Positions 54,441 through 64,000 are shown, numbered from the stretch's first letter. The stretch is DNA of 64,000 nucleotides from Gracilariopsis chorda (GCA_003194525.1 NBIV01000036.1:62001-126000), one strand, 5' to 3'. Numbers and translations: made by a program. Notes: generated from the sequence alone by a model not told the origin.

Positions 54441-55051
54441 TGGTAGGCCTCTTTGTCTTAATCTTGTGTAATCAAATCCAGCACAAGTGTTTGCTTGACT
54501 ACAGAGTAAAAAGAGGGAAAATGGTTGAATACGGCCATCAAAGTCGTTTAAGACGCGTTATTTTGCTTCTCTGCCGCCAAAGAGTCAGTTTTTGGGCTAT
54601 TTGCAGCCGGGCCCTTGAATAGTGCTTTGCTATCGTTCTTTTGAACAAGTAAGAATATCGAATCAAGTACGACGACTTGGTTGAAGAATACAAACCTGCT
54701 CAAACGTTTGCTCTTTTTTCCCCAGTGAATTTGTTAAAGGCAGAGAGGCACTTCTTTACTGTTTTGCCTCTGCCCATTAGAGATGCTTTTATGGTATTTG
54801 TCCCCTAAGGCTTGAACCTTTTCCAGTAATAATGACCACTTAATATAATATCGAAATAGAATCGTGGAAAGGCGGAGAAGGGTAGTAGGATAGAGCACAA
54901 TGAGTAGCTAGAAAGGATAACCAAGCATCTTTGGCTCGATAAGACCACCTTCTGCTTGCTTTGAAATCCGTCAAGAAATTTGTGGATGTTTCTCGTGTGA
55001 GTTTTTCTTTTCGAAGGTTTTACGGTGTGTGGTAACCTTTATTTGTGTAGG
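54441..55051. other. Stretch between the two Harbinger elements
   Basis: No supported gene. Weak minus-strand coding (GKTVKKCLSAFNKFTGEKRA, near 54770-54710) may extend the decayed partner frame to the right. Confidence 0.3.
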
Positions 55052-55054
55052 TTA

Positions 55055-55075
55055 GGGCCGTTCTATGACTTTCTT
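55055..55075 (+). repeat. Left terminal inverted repeat of the Harbinger element
   Basis: GGGCCGTTCTATGACTTTCTT, preceded by TTA. Its exact inverse is at 62545-62565. Confidence 0.9.
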
Positions 55076-55194
55076 AATCTGTGAACGGTTAACTCTGAAT
55101 TAAAAAAATTTTCGATTTTGGTCCAGTTTCGTACACTACGAAAAACAAATGAAAAGTCTAAGAGGACAAAGCCATCCCATCGCAAAGAGTATGC

Positions 55195-56490
55195 ATGCGA
55201 GTTGGCAACAACATGGTGGAAATCACTCTTTCGTCGCGCACCATCCATTTCCTTCAACTTCTTCACGATAGAACCATCCAGTCGAGCAAAAGAAGCAAAC
55301 GAAGGCCCTTTTTAGCGATATGTGTTATGCATATCATTTGCAGTGCAATATGTGCACAAATGGTGGAACAAGATAACCGTGCACTCCGTTGCGTGCTCCC
55401 CCGAACTCCGTTCAACACACAGGCGCACATAGAGTCCCTTTCTGACATTGTTTTTACCAGAATGTATCGCGTTAAAAAATCTCAATACAGCCTTCTTCTC
55501 TCAACTACGCAAGGTTTTCTCCAACGAAAGCAGAAAAATTGTTCTAGAGTTGCAGCTTCTCTTACTCCACCTGTCATGTTATTTCTTACATTACGAATTC
55601 TAGCAGGAGCAAGTTACTTAGATATATCGTGGCCATACGGGGATGGCTCCTCAACAGTTTACCATGCATTCACGGAAACCTTAATCGTTCTTGATCAGAC
55701 ACTCCCGAAGATCAGATTTCCGTGCACAGAGGAAGAGTGTATGAAGCAGGCAAATATGTTTCGAAGCCTAAGAAACAGTCCACTACATGGTGTTATATCG
55801 GCACTGGACGGAATAACCATTGCTATTAGGTGCCCTTCTCTGAGAGAAGCTCCAGATCCCATGAAGTACTACAATCGAAAGAAATTCTTTGCTCTTTGTG
55901 TGCAGGCAACCGTAGAAGCGGACTATAAGTTTTCCTTCGTGTCTGCACCTCAATCTGGTGGAACACATGACGCCACCCCCTTTAGTAATACAAAACTGTA
56001 CGACTTACTACATGGAGATGAATTACCTCCTTGGGCAGCCGTCGTTGCGGACGATGCGTATAGTAACAAAGCCCGAGTTTTGACGCCCTTTCCGGGTCGA
56101 CATTTAACACAGAGAGAAGACACATATAACGCTTATCATTCTGTTACTTGGGCGTGTGTAGAACAAGCGTTCGAGATTCTAGTATGTCGCTTTGGAGTCT
56201 TCTGGTCTGCTATACGCTATTCTTTGCACCACACTACTCTAATCATTCTTGTCGCCTGTAAGTTACACAACTTTCTCATTGATACGTCTGACGATAATAC
56301 GTACGAATTCATTGCTGCGCATGAAGACAATCAGGTTTATGGCAGTCCTGTTGTGCATTTTCAAGATGGGTTGTACAATGAGAGAGATAACATGCGTGCA
56401 AGAAACCGTGGTAGAGAAGTTTCCGATATGAGAGATGAACTTGCGGATCATCTTCAAAGACAGGGCTTTGTACGAAGAAGAACATGCTGA
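55195..56490 (+). CDS. PIF/Harbinger transposase (HARBI1-like nuclease), 431 aa
   Basis: Uninterrupted ATG frame. The N-terminal half is helical (CVMHIICSAICAQMV, TPPVMLFLTLRILAGASYLD with the ISWPYG loop seen in the family). The DDE nuclease: D205 in ISALDGITIAIRCPS, YYNRKKFFALCVQA, D259 in SAPQSGGTHDATPFSN, ADDAYSNKARVLTPFPGR (D286/D287), E308 in LTQREDTYNAYHS, and VEQAFEILVCRFGVFWSAI (E323). I take D205, D259 and E308 as the likely triad, spacing 54 and 49. The end reads LVACKLHNFLID, typical of the family. Basic tail near residue 395. Complete length, so the element may still make active transposase. The start is 120 bp from the left end. Confidence 0.9.
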   Translation: MRVGNNMVEITLSSRTIHFLQLLHDRTIQSSKRSKRRPFLAICVMHIICSAICAQMVEQDNRALRCVLPRTPFNTQAHIESLSDIVFTRMYRVKKSQYSLLLSTTQGFLQRKQKNCSRVAASLTPPVMLFLTLRILAGASYLDISWPYGDGSSTVYHAFTETLIVLDQTLPKIRFPCTEEECMKQANMFRSLRNSPLHGVISALDGITIAIRCPSLREAPDPMKYYNRKKFFALCVQATVEADYKFSFVSAPQSGGTHDATPFSNTKLYDLLHGDELPPWAAVVADDAYSNKARVLTPFPGRHLTQREDTYNAYHSVTWACVEQAFEILVCRFGVFWSAIRYSLHHTTLIILVACKLHNFLIDTSDDNTYEFIAAHEDNQVYGSPVVHFQDGLYNERDNMRARNRGREVSDMRDELADHLQRQGFVRRRTC

Positions 56491-56629
56491 GCTTTATATT
56501 ACCCAGGCGGTAAATGGTGGAGTATAGGGTTTTCAAGTTGAGGTACTGAAAGGGACACTTGGTGGTGGAGTTGTAGGGCGTGGAAATACAGATCTGCTAC
56601 ACCTGGATGGATTCTGTTCGCCATTATCT

Positions 56630-57290
56630 TCATAATATCAGCCCTGCTTTGCCTGGTGAACACATCACAACAGAATGACCGACATCTTCCGAAGGCACGG
56701 TTTCTTCAATCCCCACATGGACCGCAGCTATTCGCTTTTCGCACTCTCGAAGCTTGTGAATGCTGACAAATACGCTGTTCATTACACCATGGGTCCCCTG
56801 CCTTCTACGCATCTCCAAGATTTCATCACTGAGGCTAGAAGGATTTCGAGAGCACCGTCTTAACTTTCGATGTCGAACTGCTTCCCGAATTCTGCTTACA
56901 TCATGCGCATCAGCGGTCTCGCCATCTTCCGACCCTTTCAGATCCAATTTTGCGCCGCCCAAGTCCGACCCACTGCCACCGTTACCAGAAGAGCTGCGAC
57001 CACAGCGCGAAATGCCACCTCGCTATGATCCGCATGCTCTTGAGCAGGTTCTGTACCAGTGGTGGGAATCTGCAGGCTTGGAAAATCGGGATCTGTTTGG
57101 CATTGTCAGTGACATAGCTGTACAAGCTCTTTCTGAGAGTCGAGAGGACTTCAATTTCTTTGACTTCAAAGTTACTCCGTTCGCTTCTGGAAAGCTCATA
57201 AGAGAGGCTTACGACACATCCGACGCCTTCTTTGGTCGAAAGCAAACCCTCGCAGTCTCTTAAATGATACATGAATGCTTCAGAGATGTG
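56630..57290. other. Open frames of unclear strand inside the Harbinger element
   Basis: Both strands are open in long pieces. On +, PRYDPHALEQVLYQWWESAG, RDLFGIVSDIAVQALSESRE and FFDFKVTPFASGKLIREAYD look coding. On -, EGLLSTKEGVGCVVSLSYEL is alternative. A + piece MTDIFRRHGFFNPHMDRSYS at 56675 adds to the + reading. No family recognised; may be captured host DNA. Confidence 0.3.
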
Positions 57291-57299
57291 CGTCGCGTG

Positions 57300-58673
57300 A
57301 TCTACTTTATCTCGAATTGTGGGAACGACGATCTCGGAAATCATGGTCCACAGCCTCATAAACAGGCAACCGAATTTTTTCTCGTCTCTGGTCTTGGCGG
57401 TGCATAATACGCATGAAAGGACCAATGCGTTGATGCTTCTCATGCGTTATCTGAACAGCAAATGAGGAAGCAGGGCTTGAATGTATGGTAATATGCGCAC
57501 AGTCATGAAATCCAAACCAAGAGCCGGGACTGGTAAGCAATATATCTGCGTTTCGGAGTCACTCATTGGGTTCAGATGGACGAGCTGTCTGAGAGAGAAA
57601 CGCAAGCGCTAAACCTTCCACACAAAACTTGATGTCCTGAGCCTCACAAATGCGGCGATTACGACATAGATTCGCTGTGGTAACAGAATCAAGAGATGCA
57701 TATAAGACTTGCGACACAGCGTTAGAAATCCAATGACGTCCATCTGCTTCCAGCACAGCTTCTAGAGATGCTTTAACTCTGTCGGAGTTTTCTCCAACTA
57801 TACCAAGAACATCGACATCATCAGCAACAGCACCCCTTCAGAGCGCCAGAAACTGCGCTTGAGCACCGTATACATTTTGCGCACTGGTCTGTTCGTGATC
57901 ACCACGCACCTGGTAGGATTCAAGAAAGGCAGCCTTCTCTGTAGATAGAATGACAACAGGAAATCGATAACTCTGCTGGACATCCGATTTGTGCACGCGA
58001 CGGAACGGTGATACAACATCTTTGAAAATAGCTTTGCGGGCATTTTGAGCCTCTGACCATACCAACACGTCTATCACATCTGTGTAGTTGGTCCAGGGAA
58101 AGAAAATGAAAAAAGGTTATTGTTCTGTCTCGAAATCTGGGGACAAGAACTGACAATTTCACGCAGGGTGTGGCCAAAGCTTAGAAAAGAAGAGCAAGCA
58201 AACGTGGGAACCTTTAAACTTACAAGTTCAAGCATCTTCATCTTCATAACTTTCATCTTTAAGGAGATCGTGAACAGAATTAGCATTGGAGGCACTCAAA
58301 TCAAACAGAAATTGTTGCTATTCTTTTGGCGATATTGAACCGTTCGTATTCGCAGTAATAGAATCTGAACGAGCGGCTTCAGCGAGCAGAGCTTTCCATT
58401 CTAGGCGTTTGGCAACGCCGTCTTTGAAGTGCATTTTGAGAGCAAAGTGAGGATGATCCGATGGCATGGGCGATAAGGACTTGGGTTTCACGGTAGCGGC
58501 TTCCAAAAGGGATCGTAAGTCTGTTATCGATTAGGTGGTGAGGCTGGGATGAATTGTAGTGCAGAATGGAGTTGAAGGGTTCTAGATGCAGTGATGGAGG
58601 GAGGGGTTTGATGCAGTTTGGATGGTGGGTTCACGGGGGCGGTTGTAGTGGGAAGACGAACTGAAGCTGCCAT
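57300..58673 (-). pseudogene. Unrecognised decayed gene(s) inside the Harbinger element
   Basis: The first part starts at ATG 58673 (MAASVRLPTTTAPVNPPSKL), shifts frame near 58530, then ITDLRSLLEAATVKPKSLSP, HFALKMHFKDGVAKRLEWKA, a TAG at 58320 and QQFLFDLSASNANSVHDLLK. The second part (58090-57300) is one frame with two TGA: WTNYTDVIDVLVWSEAQNAR, SYRFPVVILSTEKAAFLESY, TGA, RGAVADDVDVLGIVGEN, VLEADGRHWISNAVSQVLYA, TGA, LRNADILLTSPGSWFGFHDC. TGA for CGA by C-to-T change is plausible at both. The parts may be exons of one gene. No function can be given. Confidence 0.4.
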
Positions 58674-58699
58674 GGTAGGGGCGAAGGAAAGGGATCACA

Positions 58700-60012
58700 C
58701 AAGCAGTCGTGGACAATGGCGAGGATTGCTGCGGTGTTTTTGACAGGGTTCGAGAGCGAGACAATTAATAAGCAGTATGACACGGGTGAGTTGAGCGGTA
58801 AAGTAGTAAGGGCGAGGGTTGCATTCGTTATGCAGCTGAGAGAGAAAAGAGCAAAACGCGCAAGTTGGGCGGCCCAAATGACGTTGATGAAGAAAGTGCA
58901 GTTGGATTTCTGTCAGCATTTATCAGGCTGGTGACGGCGGTAAGAAATTAACGCGGATTGAAAAGAGAGGCAAGGAGAGTGGTCTGAATAGGTAATATCA
59001 AGTTTCAGTACGGAGTGCTGTCGTTTTGTTTTTCCCGGAAGGACACAGCGCGAGAAATTCACCGTGATTTTGGTGTTGGTTGTCGTGTGGCATAGCATGG
59101 TAAGCTAAGTAAGCTGCGATAGCGCTTGTCTCTGACGGAAGGATTGAAACAGACGAGTTGGTACAACGTAGCGCCTTTTGGGGAAGGCCAAGTGCAAAAT
59201 GGCATGAATGAAATGACTCTACTGCGATTCCGTTTCAAATTTGTGCGGTGATGGTCGGGAAGAGTTAGATTCAGCGCGGGAACGCAGGATTTATGTTGCT
59301 ATCGAAGTGTTGAAGTGGGTGATGCATGCCCGAATGCATGTTGCTCCATCCCATCAGGTGAGATGGAAAGCTGAGCACACAGGGCAAAGCTGTATTTGAC
59401 ACGCCCCCCGAAGATGGATCGGGGGGCGAAGCAAGTTCGGGTGGTATATTTGGCGATGGATGACGGCGGGGACAAAGCATTCGCAAGTGGAGAAACCGAG
59501 AGAGGACACAGATGATAAGCAGTGATGTGGTGGTTCCATTGGCTGGAAAGGCAGTGCGAAGAGTCTTGAGCGATTCGGGGAGAGCTGATGGAAACGCAGA
59601 GCAGCTGGCAAGACAATGAAAGCAATCACTTGGGCAGAGGATTCAGGAAGATGGCGCAAAGAGCGTTTCGGTTCGTTTTTAGATGACGTGCGACGCGTTT
59701 TTGGACCGCTGTTCAGTTCAATCGGGCGCCACTTAAACGTACTGAGCATTCCGCGCATACGTGACGCGTTTGCACTGGTGCGTGTGCATGCCGCATCCCT
59801 CCCCCAGTGTGCCACGCCACATGCATACCGTCTCATTGCATCATGCGCTCTCAATGAGAACAACACTGCCAATCTTTTACTGCCGCCGCCACCGCATCAC
59901 TCAGCATTAAACGTACATCACCGACACAGTCGTCAGTAATAACCAACCCAATGCCCCCCACGCTTCCTCCGCCGTCCCCTTCAACTCCCCAAACCGTCCC
60001 AACAAAGCCCTC
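58700..60012. other. Internal Harbinger stretch without a supported gene
   Basis: Short frames on both strands. One + frame at 59616-59939 (MKAITWAEDSGRWRKERFGS) lies just upstream of the F-box/LRR-like gene and may be a leader or chance. A strong hairpin is at 59402-59428. Confidence 0.3.
59402..59428. repeat. GC-rich perfect hairpin
   Basis: CGCCCCCCGA and its inverse TCGGGGGGCG form a 10-bp perfect stem with the loop AGATGGA. Function unknown. Confidence 0.7.
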
Positions 60013-60573
60013 ATGAATTACGCTTCCCCGCCCACTACACTGCTTGACCTCCCCCTCGACTTGCGCTGCACAATACTCCAGGCGCTCCCTCTTTCCGACG
60101 CAGTAAGCTTCTGTGAAGCGTTACCAAACCGTTATCACTCCCGTCTCCTTCGTCTTTGGAAAGCACGCCTCGGTTACATACGTGACGCTTGGGTTCGTAC
60201 TGCCCGCTCGCAAAGAGCTCTACCAGAACATCCTCATCTTCATACCCAAACCCAACAAGCATCTCTCTCCACTGCCAACTTATCCCGTCTACGGGTACTT
60301 TACTGTAACACGCCCATCAGCAACGTCTCCGCCATATCCAAGCTACGTGTTCTCCATTTTCTAGATCTCTCCTTCGGTCGCTTACGCGCCGTCCGTCAAC
60401 AGCTCCGGTATTGCAGCCAGTTGCGTTTTCTGAACCTTTCACACAATAAGCTCACCGCTTTTTCAAAAGTCGTCTTGCAGCTGCCCAGAATTGAAACGCT
60501 GCTGCTGCACTTCAACTCCATCCCGCATATCCCGTCCGACTGGCGCAATGTGCCGTATTTACATCGATTATGA
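60013..60573 (+). CDS. F-box-like/leucine-rich-repeat protein, 186 aa
   Basis: ATG 60013. An F-box-like start, TLLDLPLDLRCTILQALPLS (residues 8-27), then DAVSFCEALPNRYHSRLLRL, would bind a SKP1-type adaptor of a ubiquitin ligase. LRRs follow: LSRLRVLYCN, ISKLRVLHFLDLSFGRLRAV, YCSQLRFLNLSHNKLTAF, LPRIETLLLHFNSIPHIP, about four repeats to the end at HRL. LRR proteins usually have more repeats, so the gene may be 3'-truncated. It lies inside the Harbinger element and is not part of transposition machinery known to me. Both domains are short, so the F-box call is tentative and the LRR call firmer. Confidence 0.55.
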   Translation: MNYASPPTTLLDLPLDLRCTILQALPLSDAVSFCEALPNRYHSRLLRLWKARLGYIRDAWVRTARSQRALPEHPHLHTQTQQASLSTANLSRLRVLYCNTPISNVSAISKLRVLHFLDLSFGRLRAVRQQLRYCSQLRFLNLSHNKLTAFSKVVLQLPRIETLLLHFNSIPHIPSDWRNVPYLHRL

Positions 60574-60992
60574 TTGCATGGTGAACTGAAACTAAACCCG
60601 TGAAGGTCTAACTGAATATCCCTATGCCATGTCTGCGCAAATTAAGAATGTGAGGACAATCTTCGTCATAGCGATCCGTCTTTGCGCATATACAAGTCAA
60701 TAATTGCAAAGAGGTATCTCCTGGTAGGCGAGCGTTGCCTCTGGGCTCAGCTTTGTCCCTGCCATACGTCAGATCCCGAACCGACTTCACTACAGCACTG
60801 CCGAGTTAACTGGGTACTTCCATTTCCCTGGCTGAATAGAATATTTCTGAGACCTTGGGTGAAGAGTCAGTGAAGCGTTAATAAACGTTTCGATGTGGGG
60901 CTGCGAGGCCGAAGCTGATGGCTCACTTTTTGTTTCAAGCTATGAAAACTTCCTGCACCATTTGCGAAGGCCCCATTCCCTTTGCAAGAATT
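60574..60992. other. Short stretch without a gene
   Basis: Between the convergent LRR frame and the Myb/SANT-like gene. A small + frame (60682-60873) shows no recognisable feature. Confidence 0.35.
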
Positions 60993-62075
60993 TCACATGG
61001 CAGCTTCGGCTTCTGCCAGCTGTCCAAGAAGCTTGTGAATTATACCCTGAAGGAGGCTTTTCTCTTCTTCTGTGCTTGCTAACGAATGCATTTGCTTTGC
61101 TTCATTCAGGGCCTGTAGAGTAGATCTGGTAGCCCGTGACGCTGCATCCATTTCTTCGAACGACCGTTTTCTCGTTTCGGACTCTTTGGAGTGAGCATCT
61201 CGCTTCTCCTCATTCGAATTAAGCGCGGAAATGAGGCTCTCTACTCCGACAATGTTTACTTCTCGTGCTTTTGTCTTGCGCCGCCTCTCTGGATGATACG
61301 AAACTGATTGTCCACCAAATCGATAAGGAGATATAGAATCTCCTACACCTTCTTCCCTTTGTACATCAGTACTTAAAGCACGCGTGGCTAATGGTTGAAG
61401 GATGGGTTTGACCTGTAGAAAACAGTAAGCATACATAATGTAGCACTTACCATGAGCAAAGTTCGCAAATGCATCTGGATGGCCTTGTCCAGATGCTTCA
61501 AATCGTGACACACATGTTCCGTAAAGGCTTTTGAATTCACCAAACTTACGTTTCAGTGCCCCACCATCGCGCCAGTGAGGGCGAAGGGCCGGATCGATCA
61601 TTCTTATGTCATCTAACGTAACGCCATCGCACAAGACTGCATTGGCTTGCGGAGTAAACTCCTCGTCATTAAATAGTGGTGCAATTGAAATATACCACGG
61701 ATCATCATGCTGTTTGTCCAGTTCTTCTCTTGAAATGCATTGCACTAGACGTTGTCTTGCTGCAGTCATTCGCACATCTGCCAAAACATGAAGGAGGCGG
61801 CAGTACTCTCCTGCTTCAAATGCAGGTCTTCTATCACCACTCAGAGTAACACTCTGGCCATGGGACACATTACTCGGCAAACCAACTGAGATTATTCCAT
61901 TACTTATAACTGGTATGTCTCCTCTCACATATCCAATTTTTTCACTACCGTCTTCCGTTCGAAGAATTCTGACCGTAGTTGAACGAAGATTTTGAGTCCA
62001 CTGTTGCTCAACAATGGCGTTCGGTTTGCTCACTGCCTTCAGTATTTCCGCCATGACTATTGATCTCTGTACCAT
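60993..62075 (-). CDS. Harbinger accessory DNA-binding protein (Myb/SANT-like), 360 aa
   Basis: PIF/Harbinger elements encode a second protein that brings the transposase to the ends and nucleus. ATG 62075, or Met 8 at 62054 (MAEILKAVSK). The N-terminal third has WTQNLRSTTVRILRTEDGSE. The central part, RMIDPALRPHWRDGGALKRK, then FGEFKSLYGTCVSRFEASGQ and GHPDAFANFAHGKCYIMYAY, has the W..L..KF..LK..Y....SG spacing of Myb/SANT-like domains of these elements. A basic ERRRKTKAREVN may be a nuclear signal, and the C-terminus is helical (LQALNEAKQMHSLASTEEEK). Not broken. Faces the transposase from the other end. Confidence 0.65.
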   Translation of the reverse strand: MVQRSIVMAEILKAVSKPNAIVEQQWTQNLRSTTVRILRTEDGSEKIGYVRGDIPVISNGIISVGLPSNVSHGQSVTLSGDRRPAFEAGEYCRLLHVLADVRMTAARQRLVQCISREELDKQHDDPWYISIAPLFNDEEFTPQANAVLCDGVTLDDIRMIDPALRPHWRDGGALKRKFGEFKSLYGTCVSRFEASGQGHPDAFANFAHGKCYIMYAYCFLQVKPILQPLATRALSTDVQREEGVGDSISPYRFGGQSVSYHPERRRKTKAREVNIVGVESLISALNSNEEKRDAHSKESETRKRSFEEMDAASRATRSTLQALNEAKQMHSLASTEEEKSLLQGIIHKLLGQLAEAEAAM

Positions 62076-62544
62076 TTTGTGCGCTATGAGAAGATGCTTT
62101 GTTGATAATCGAGCATTTTATGCTCCTACAATCTTCAAGCATTTGAGTATGGCTTTCGATGTGTGATTATCCAGTGCAGCAGCTGTTATAATCTCTTGTG
62201 CTTCGCCAACGGTGTTTGGAACGGTTAGATTTGGACGCTGCATTTCATCAAGCAGGCTACGTCCAGGTTGGAACCCCTTATCGGACAAAACGTGATTGCA
62301 ATGCTTTTCAGGCATGTTTGAGCTTGGTCTTTGCATCGAATTTTCATCCATCTTGGTATGATGTCGAAAGTGATTTGTAGGAGCTTACTCACTAAACAAG
62401 AGCATGCAGGTGAGTTAAAATGTTGTTGAAATGACTGCGGAAACGTTTGAGCTGCAGACGGAAACGAAATTTGGATTCCAGGTCTTGCAACGTGCTGTCG
62501 TTTTATTGGACGTTTTCAGATTTCCCGTTCACTGTTTCCTCGTA

Positions 62545-62565
62545 AAGAAAGTCATAGAACGGCCC
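62545..62565 (-). repeat. Right terminal inverted repeat of the Harbinger element
   Basis: AAGAAAGTCATAGAACGGCCC, the exact inverse of 55055-55075, followed by TTA (62566-62568). Confidence 0.9.
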
Positions 62566-62568
62566 TTA

Positions 62569-63066
62569 GGCTGCATGATTTGGTTGAAAATGTTCGTGTC
62601 CTAGTATCAAATGCTCAAATTGGGCAGAGCGCCACCCACTCTTTGCGAATTGAGTGCACTCCAATGGCATAAAATGGCCAATTTACTTGCAATTAGCTAT
62701 TATAAATTTTAGGAACTGTCTTTTGGGGACAGTTACTTACCTACAATATCACTAGGCAGAAAAGTGTCTGGGGTGATTGGGAAAATCTGCGGTTCCGCAC
62801 ATCGATGCCAAAGTTTGGCAACGCTTTTTGCCTGCTCTTCACGCAACCAGCTTAAACATCCATATCTCCTTGCCAATCTCTAGTCCACGACCGGTGCTTG
62901 CAGACAACTGGAGACAGTGACCCCTTTGAGAATGGCAGATGTACAGAACTTGTGATTGAAAGGTCCTACCTCTTTCTTTTACTTCGTTCTGTTGCTGCCT
63001 TGGACTATATTATTAATTTCCACTGTAATGCTGTTTGGCTTTGAAGAGGCGCAATGCAGGAAAGTT
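62569..63066. other. Non-coding stretch left of the copia relic
   Basis: No gene. If the copia relic at 63067 kept its 3' LTR it should be here, but with one copy I cannot set its edges. Confidence 0.35.
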
Positions 63067-64000
63067 CATGCATCTGCTGTTTGACAGTCATTGGTTGCTG
63101 CATTGCGCTGCTTGCTGTGGGGAGGGGGTGTCACTTGAAGACCCTGAAAAAGTTGGCGAAATTGATCCTGACGAAGGCGTTTTGTGAGAATGTCCGCGAG
63201 CATTTTTTACGTTGCTACTAGTATGCGATGAAATTGGATGTACTTGTCTGTGAAGTGATGCTGGAGATAATCATGCCGTAAATCCAAGTATTTTTTGCGT
63301 TTTATGGGGCCTTGATTCTCCGGTATTAAGACCGCTGACCGACTGTCTGTGTAGTGTGATGTTGGGGTTTTGTCGCTGATGTTGATCGTCTGAAGGAGTC
63401 TGCGTAGCCATTGCTGTGTTGAGTAGCGAAAGTAGTGGAGATGTACTCCGCTTGGGTTGTTGAAAGCGCGACTATGCTTTGGATTTTTAGAGCACCAAGA
63501 GCTTGGTGTCGGCCGGATGCAGTCAACATTGCCGGAGATGGACTTTCGGTCTTTTTCATTGGCGTAGTCCGCATCACTGTATGTGAGAAGGTCAAATTTA
63601 TGGTATTCTTGTAGCATGCGTGGAGCTGTGTATAGAAGTCCGTGCTTTTGGGTGCCTTTGAGGTAGCGGAAGAGAGTCTTGAGTGAATGCAAGTGATGCG
63701 ACTGGGGCTGTTTCATGTGTTGCACCAATTGATTGGTGGCATATGAGATATCCGGCCTGGTACAATCCGTAATGTACCTTTTTACACCAACAATTTGGCA
63801 GAAGGCTGTAGCTTGTGACGGTGGGAGTGGCTGCGTACTCTGTTGCTGATCCAGCGTTGTGGTGTGTGCATAGGGGGATAGAGTGGGGTTGCAGTCCATC
63901 ATGCTTGTTTGTTTCAGTATGGCCGCTATTGCGTCGGGTTGCGAGATGTGGACGCTGCCAGTGGGGGTGTAGGTGGTCCAATTCCGAAAGCTTTTTGGCT
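63067..64000 (-). pseudogene. Ty1/copia RT end and RNase H (broken, runs off the window)
   Basis: From the right edge: TYTPTGSVHISQPDAIAAIL, then FCQIVGVKRYITDCTRPDIS (usual Y--LVG-L-YL---RPDI), TNQLVQHMKQ and HSLKTLFRYLKGTQKHGLLY, then the RNase H start LLTYSDADYANEKDRKSISG. Frames then shift: SIVALSTTQAEYISTTFATQ in a second frame (about 63465-63410), GPIKRKKYLDLRHDYLQHHF in the first. A third shift near 63210 precedes MLADILTKRLRQDQFRQLFQ and the stop at 63067-63069. Three frameshifts make it dead. It is a different lineage from the copia at 45756. Confidence 0.75.

Larger units (their letters stand above)
55055..62565. mobile_element. PIF/Harbinger DNA transposon, 7.5 kb, with internal non-transposase genes
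   Basis: Perfect 21-bp terminal inverted repeats GGGCCGTTCTATGACTTTCTT (55055-55075) and its inverse (62545-62565), with looser similarity continuing inward (both have GTGAACGG and TCTGAA). TTA on both sides (55052-55054 and 62566-62568) is the PIF/Harbinger duplication (TWA). Transposase starts 120 bp inside the left end; the Myb/SANT-like gene starts 490 bp inside the right end, facing inward. Between them (56491-60992) lie decayed minus-strand genes and an F-box/LRR-like frame, making the element longer than the usual 3-5 kb. Confidence 0.85.

Noticed and set aside
59354-59872. 172-codon minus-strand frame inside the Harbinger element
   Set aside because: It overlaps the hairpin and a + frame, with no recognisable motif and no supporting start context. 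Not called.
61435-61472. Intron-like GTAAGT...TTTTCTACAG (minus strand) inside the Harbinger Myb/SANT-like gene
   Set aside because: It is only 38 bp, and removing it shifts the frame into an early stop, while the uninterrupted frame continues well. Treated as coding.
1-64000. CRISPR arrays, bacterial operons, rRNA, phage genes
   Set aside because: No regularly spaced repeats, no ribosome-binding-site-led gene clusters and no rRNA motifs. Everything recognisable is eukaryotic.

Overview
This 64 kb window is eukaryotic nuclear DNA in which transposable elements outnumber host genes. Host-like reading frames are short and apparently intron-free (EMC2 homologue of 305 aa, DRAM/Frag1-like protein of 239 aa, an unrecognised 258 aa protein). 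They sit among Ty3/gypsy chromoviruses, Ty1/copia, Helitron, PIF/Harbinger and LINE remains. A compact, intron-poor genome with this repeat mix fits a florideophyte red alga (Chondrus or Gracilaria type). That is inference; no marker gene proves it. I see no CRISPR array, bacterial operon or rRNA, and no tRNA I could support.

Region 1 (about 1-27.5 kb) is a nested stack of gypsy elements. Element D (+ strand; gag pieces near 300-1753, gag and protease at 24223-26000) was split by element B (+, LTRs 1754-2318 and 23658-24222). B was split in its 5' leader by element A (- strand, 2386-11674, exact 5-bp duplication CGCTA), in its reverse transcriptase by a 5'-truncated element C (-, about 13841-18251), and by a 279-bp insert (18469-18747, duplication ATTGG). 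All have chromodomain-type integrases where that part survives, and all are broken. B carries a decayed antisense reading frame between its chromodomain and its 3' LTR; a second antisense frame follows D.

Region 2 (27.5-38 kb) holds the likely host genes: a decayed unrecognised minus-strand gene, EMC2 and an unrecognised gene in a head-to-head pair, and the DRAM/Frag1-like gene. A LINE RNase H remnant, a fold-back repeat and CTG-rich sequence follow.

Region 3 (37.2-45.1 kb) is a second, broken copy of the DRAM/Frag1-like gene. It was split by a 371-bp MITE at a TA site and by a 6.6 kb Helitron that itself contains a solo-LTR-like insert. The Helitron ends in a hairpin whose stem recurs with a compensatory base-pair change near 36.29 kb.

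Region 4 (45.1-52 kb) has a structurally complete, probably young Ty1/copia element (45756-51596): intact 1325-codon gag-pol, 98-99% identical 186-bp LTRs, and an exact TTTCT duplication. It interrupts an open frame that is continuous across the insertion site.

Region 5 (52-64 kb) has a broken Harbinger transposase with a partner frame, then a 7.5 kb PIF/Harbinger element (55055-62565) with 21-bp perfect inverted repeats and TTA duplications. Its intact transposase and Myb/SANT-like gene lie at opposite ends around about 4.4 kb of other sequence, including decayed genes and an F-box/LRR-like frame. The window ends inside a broken copia pol on the minus strand.
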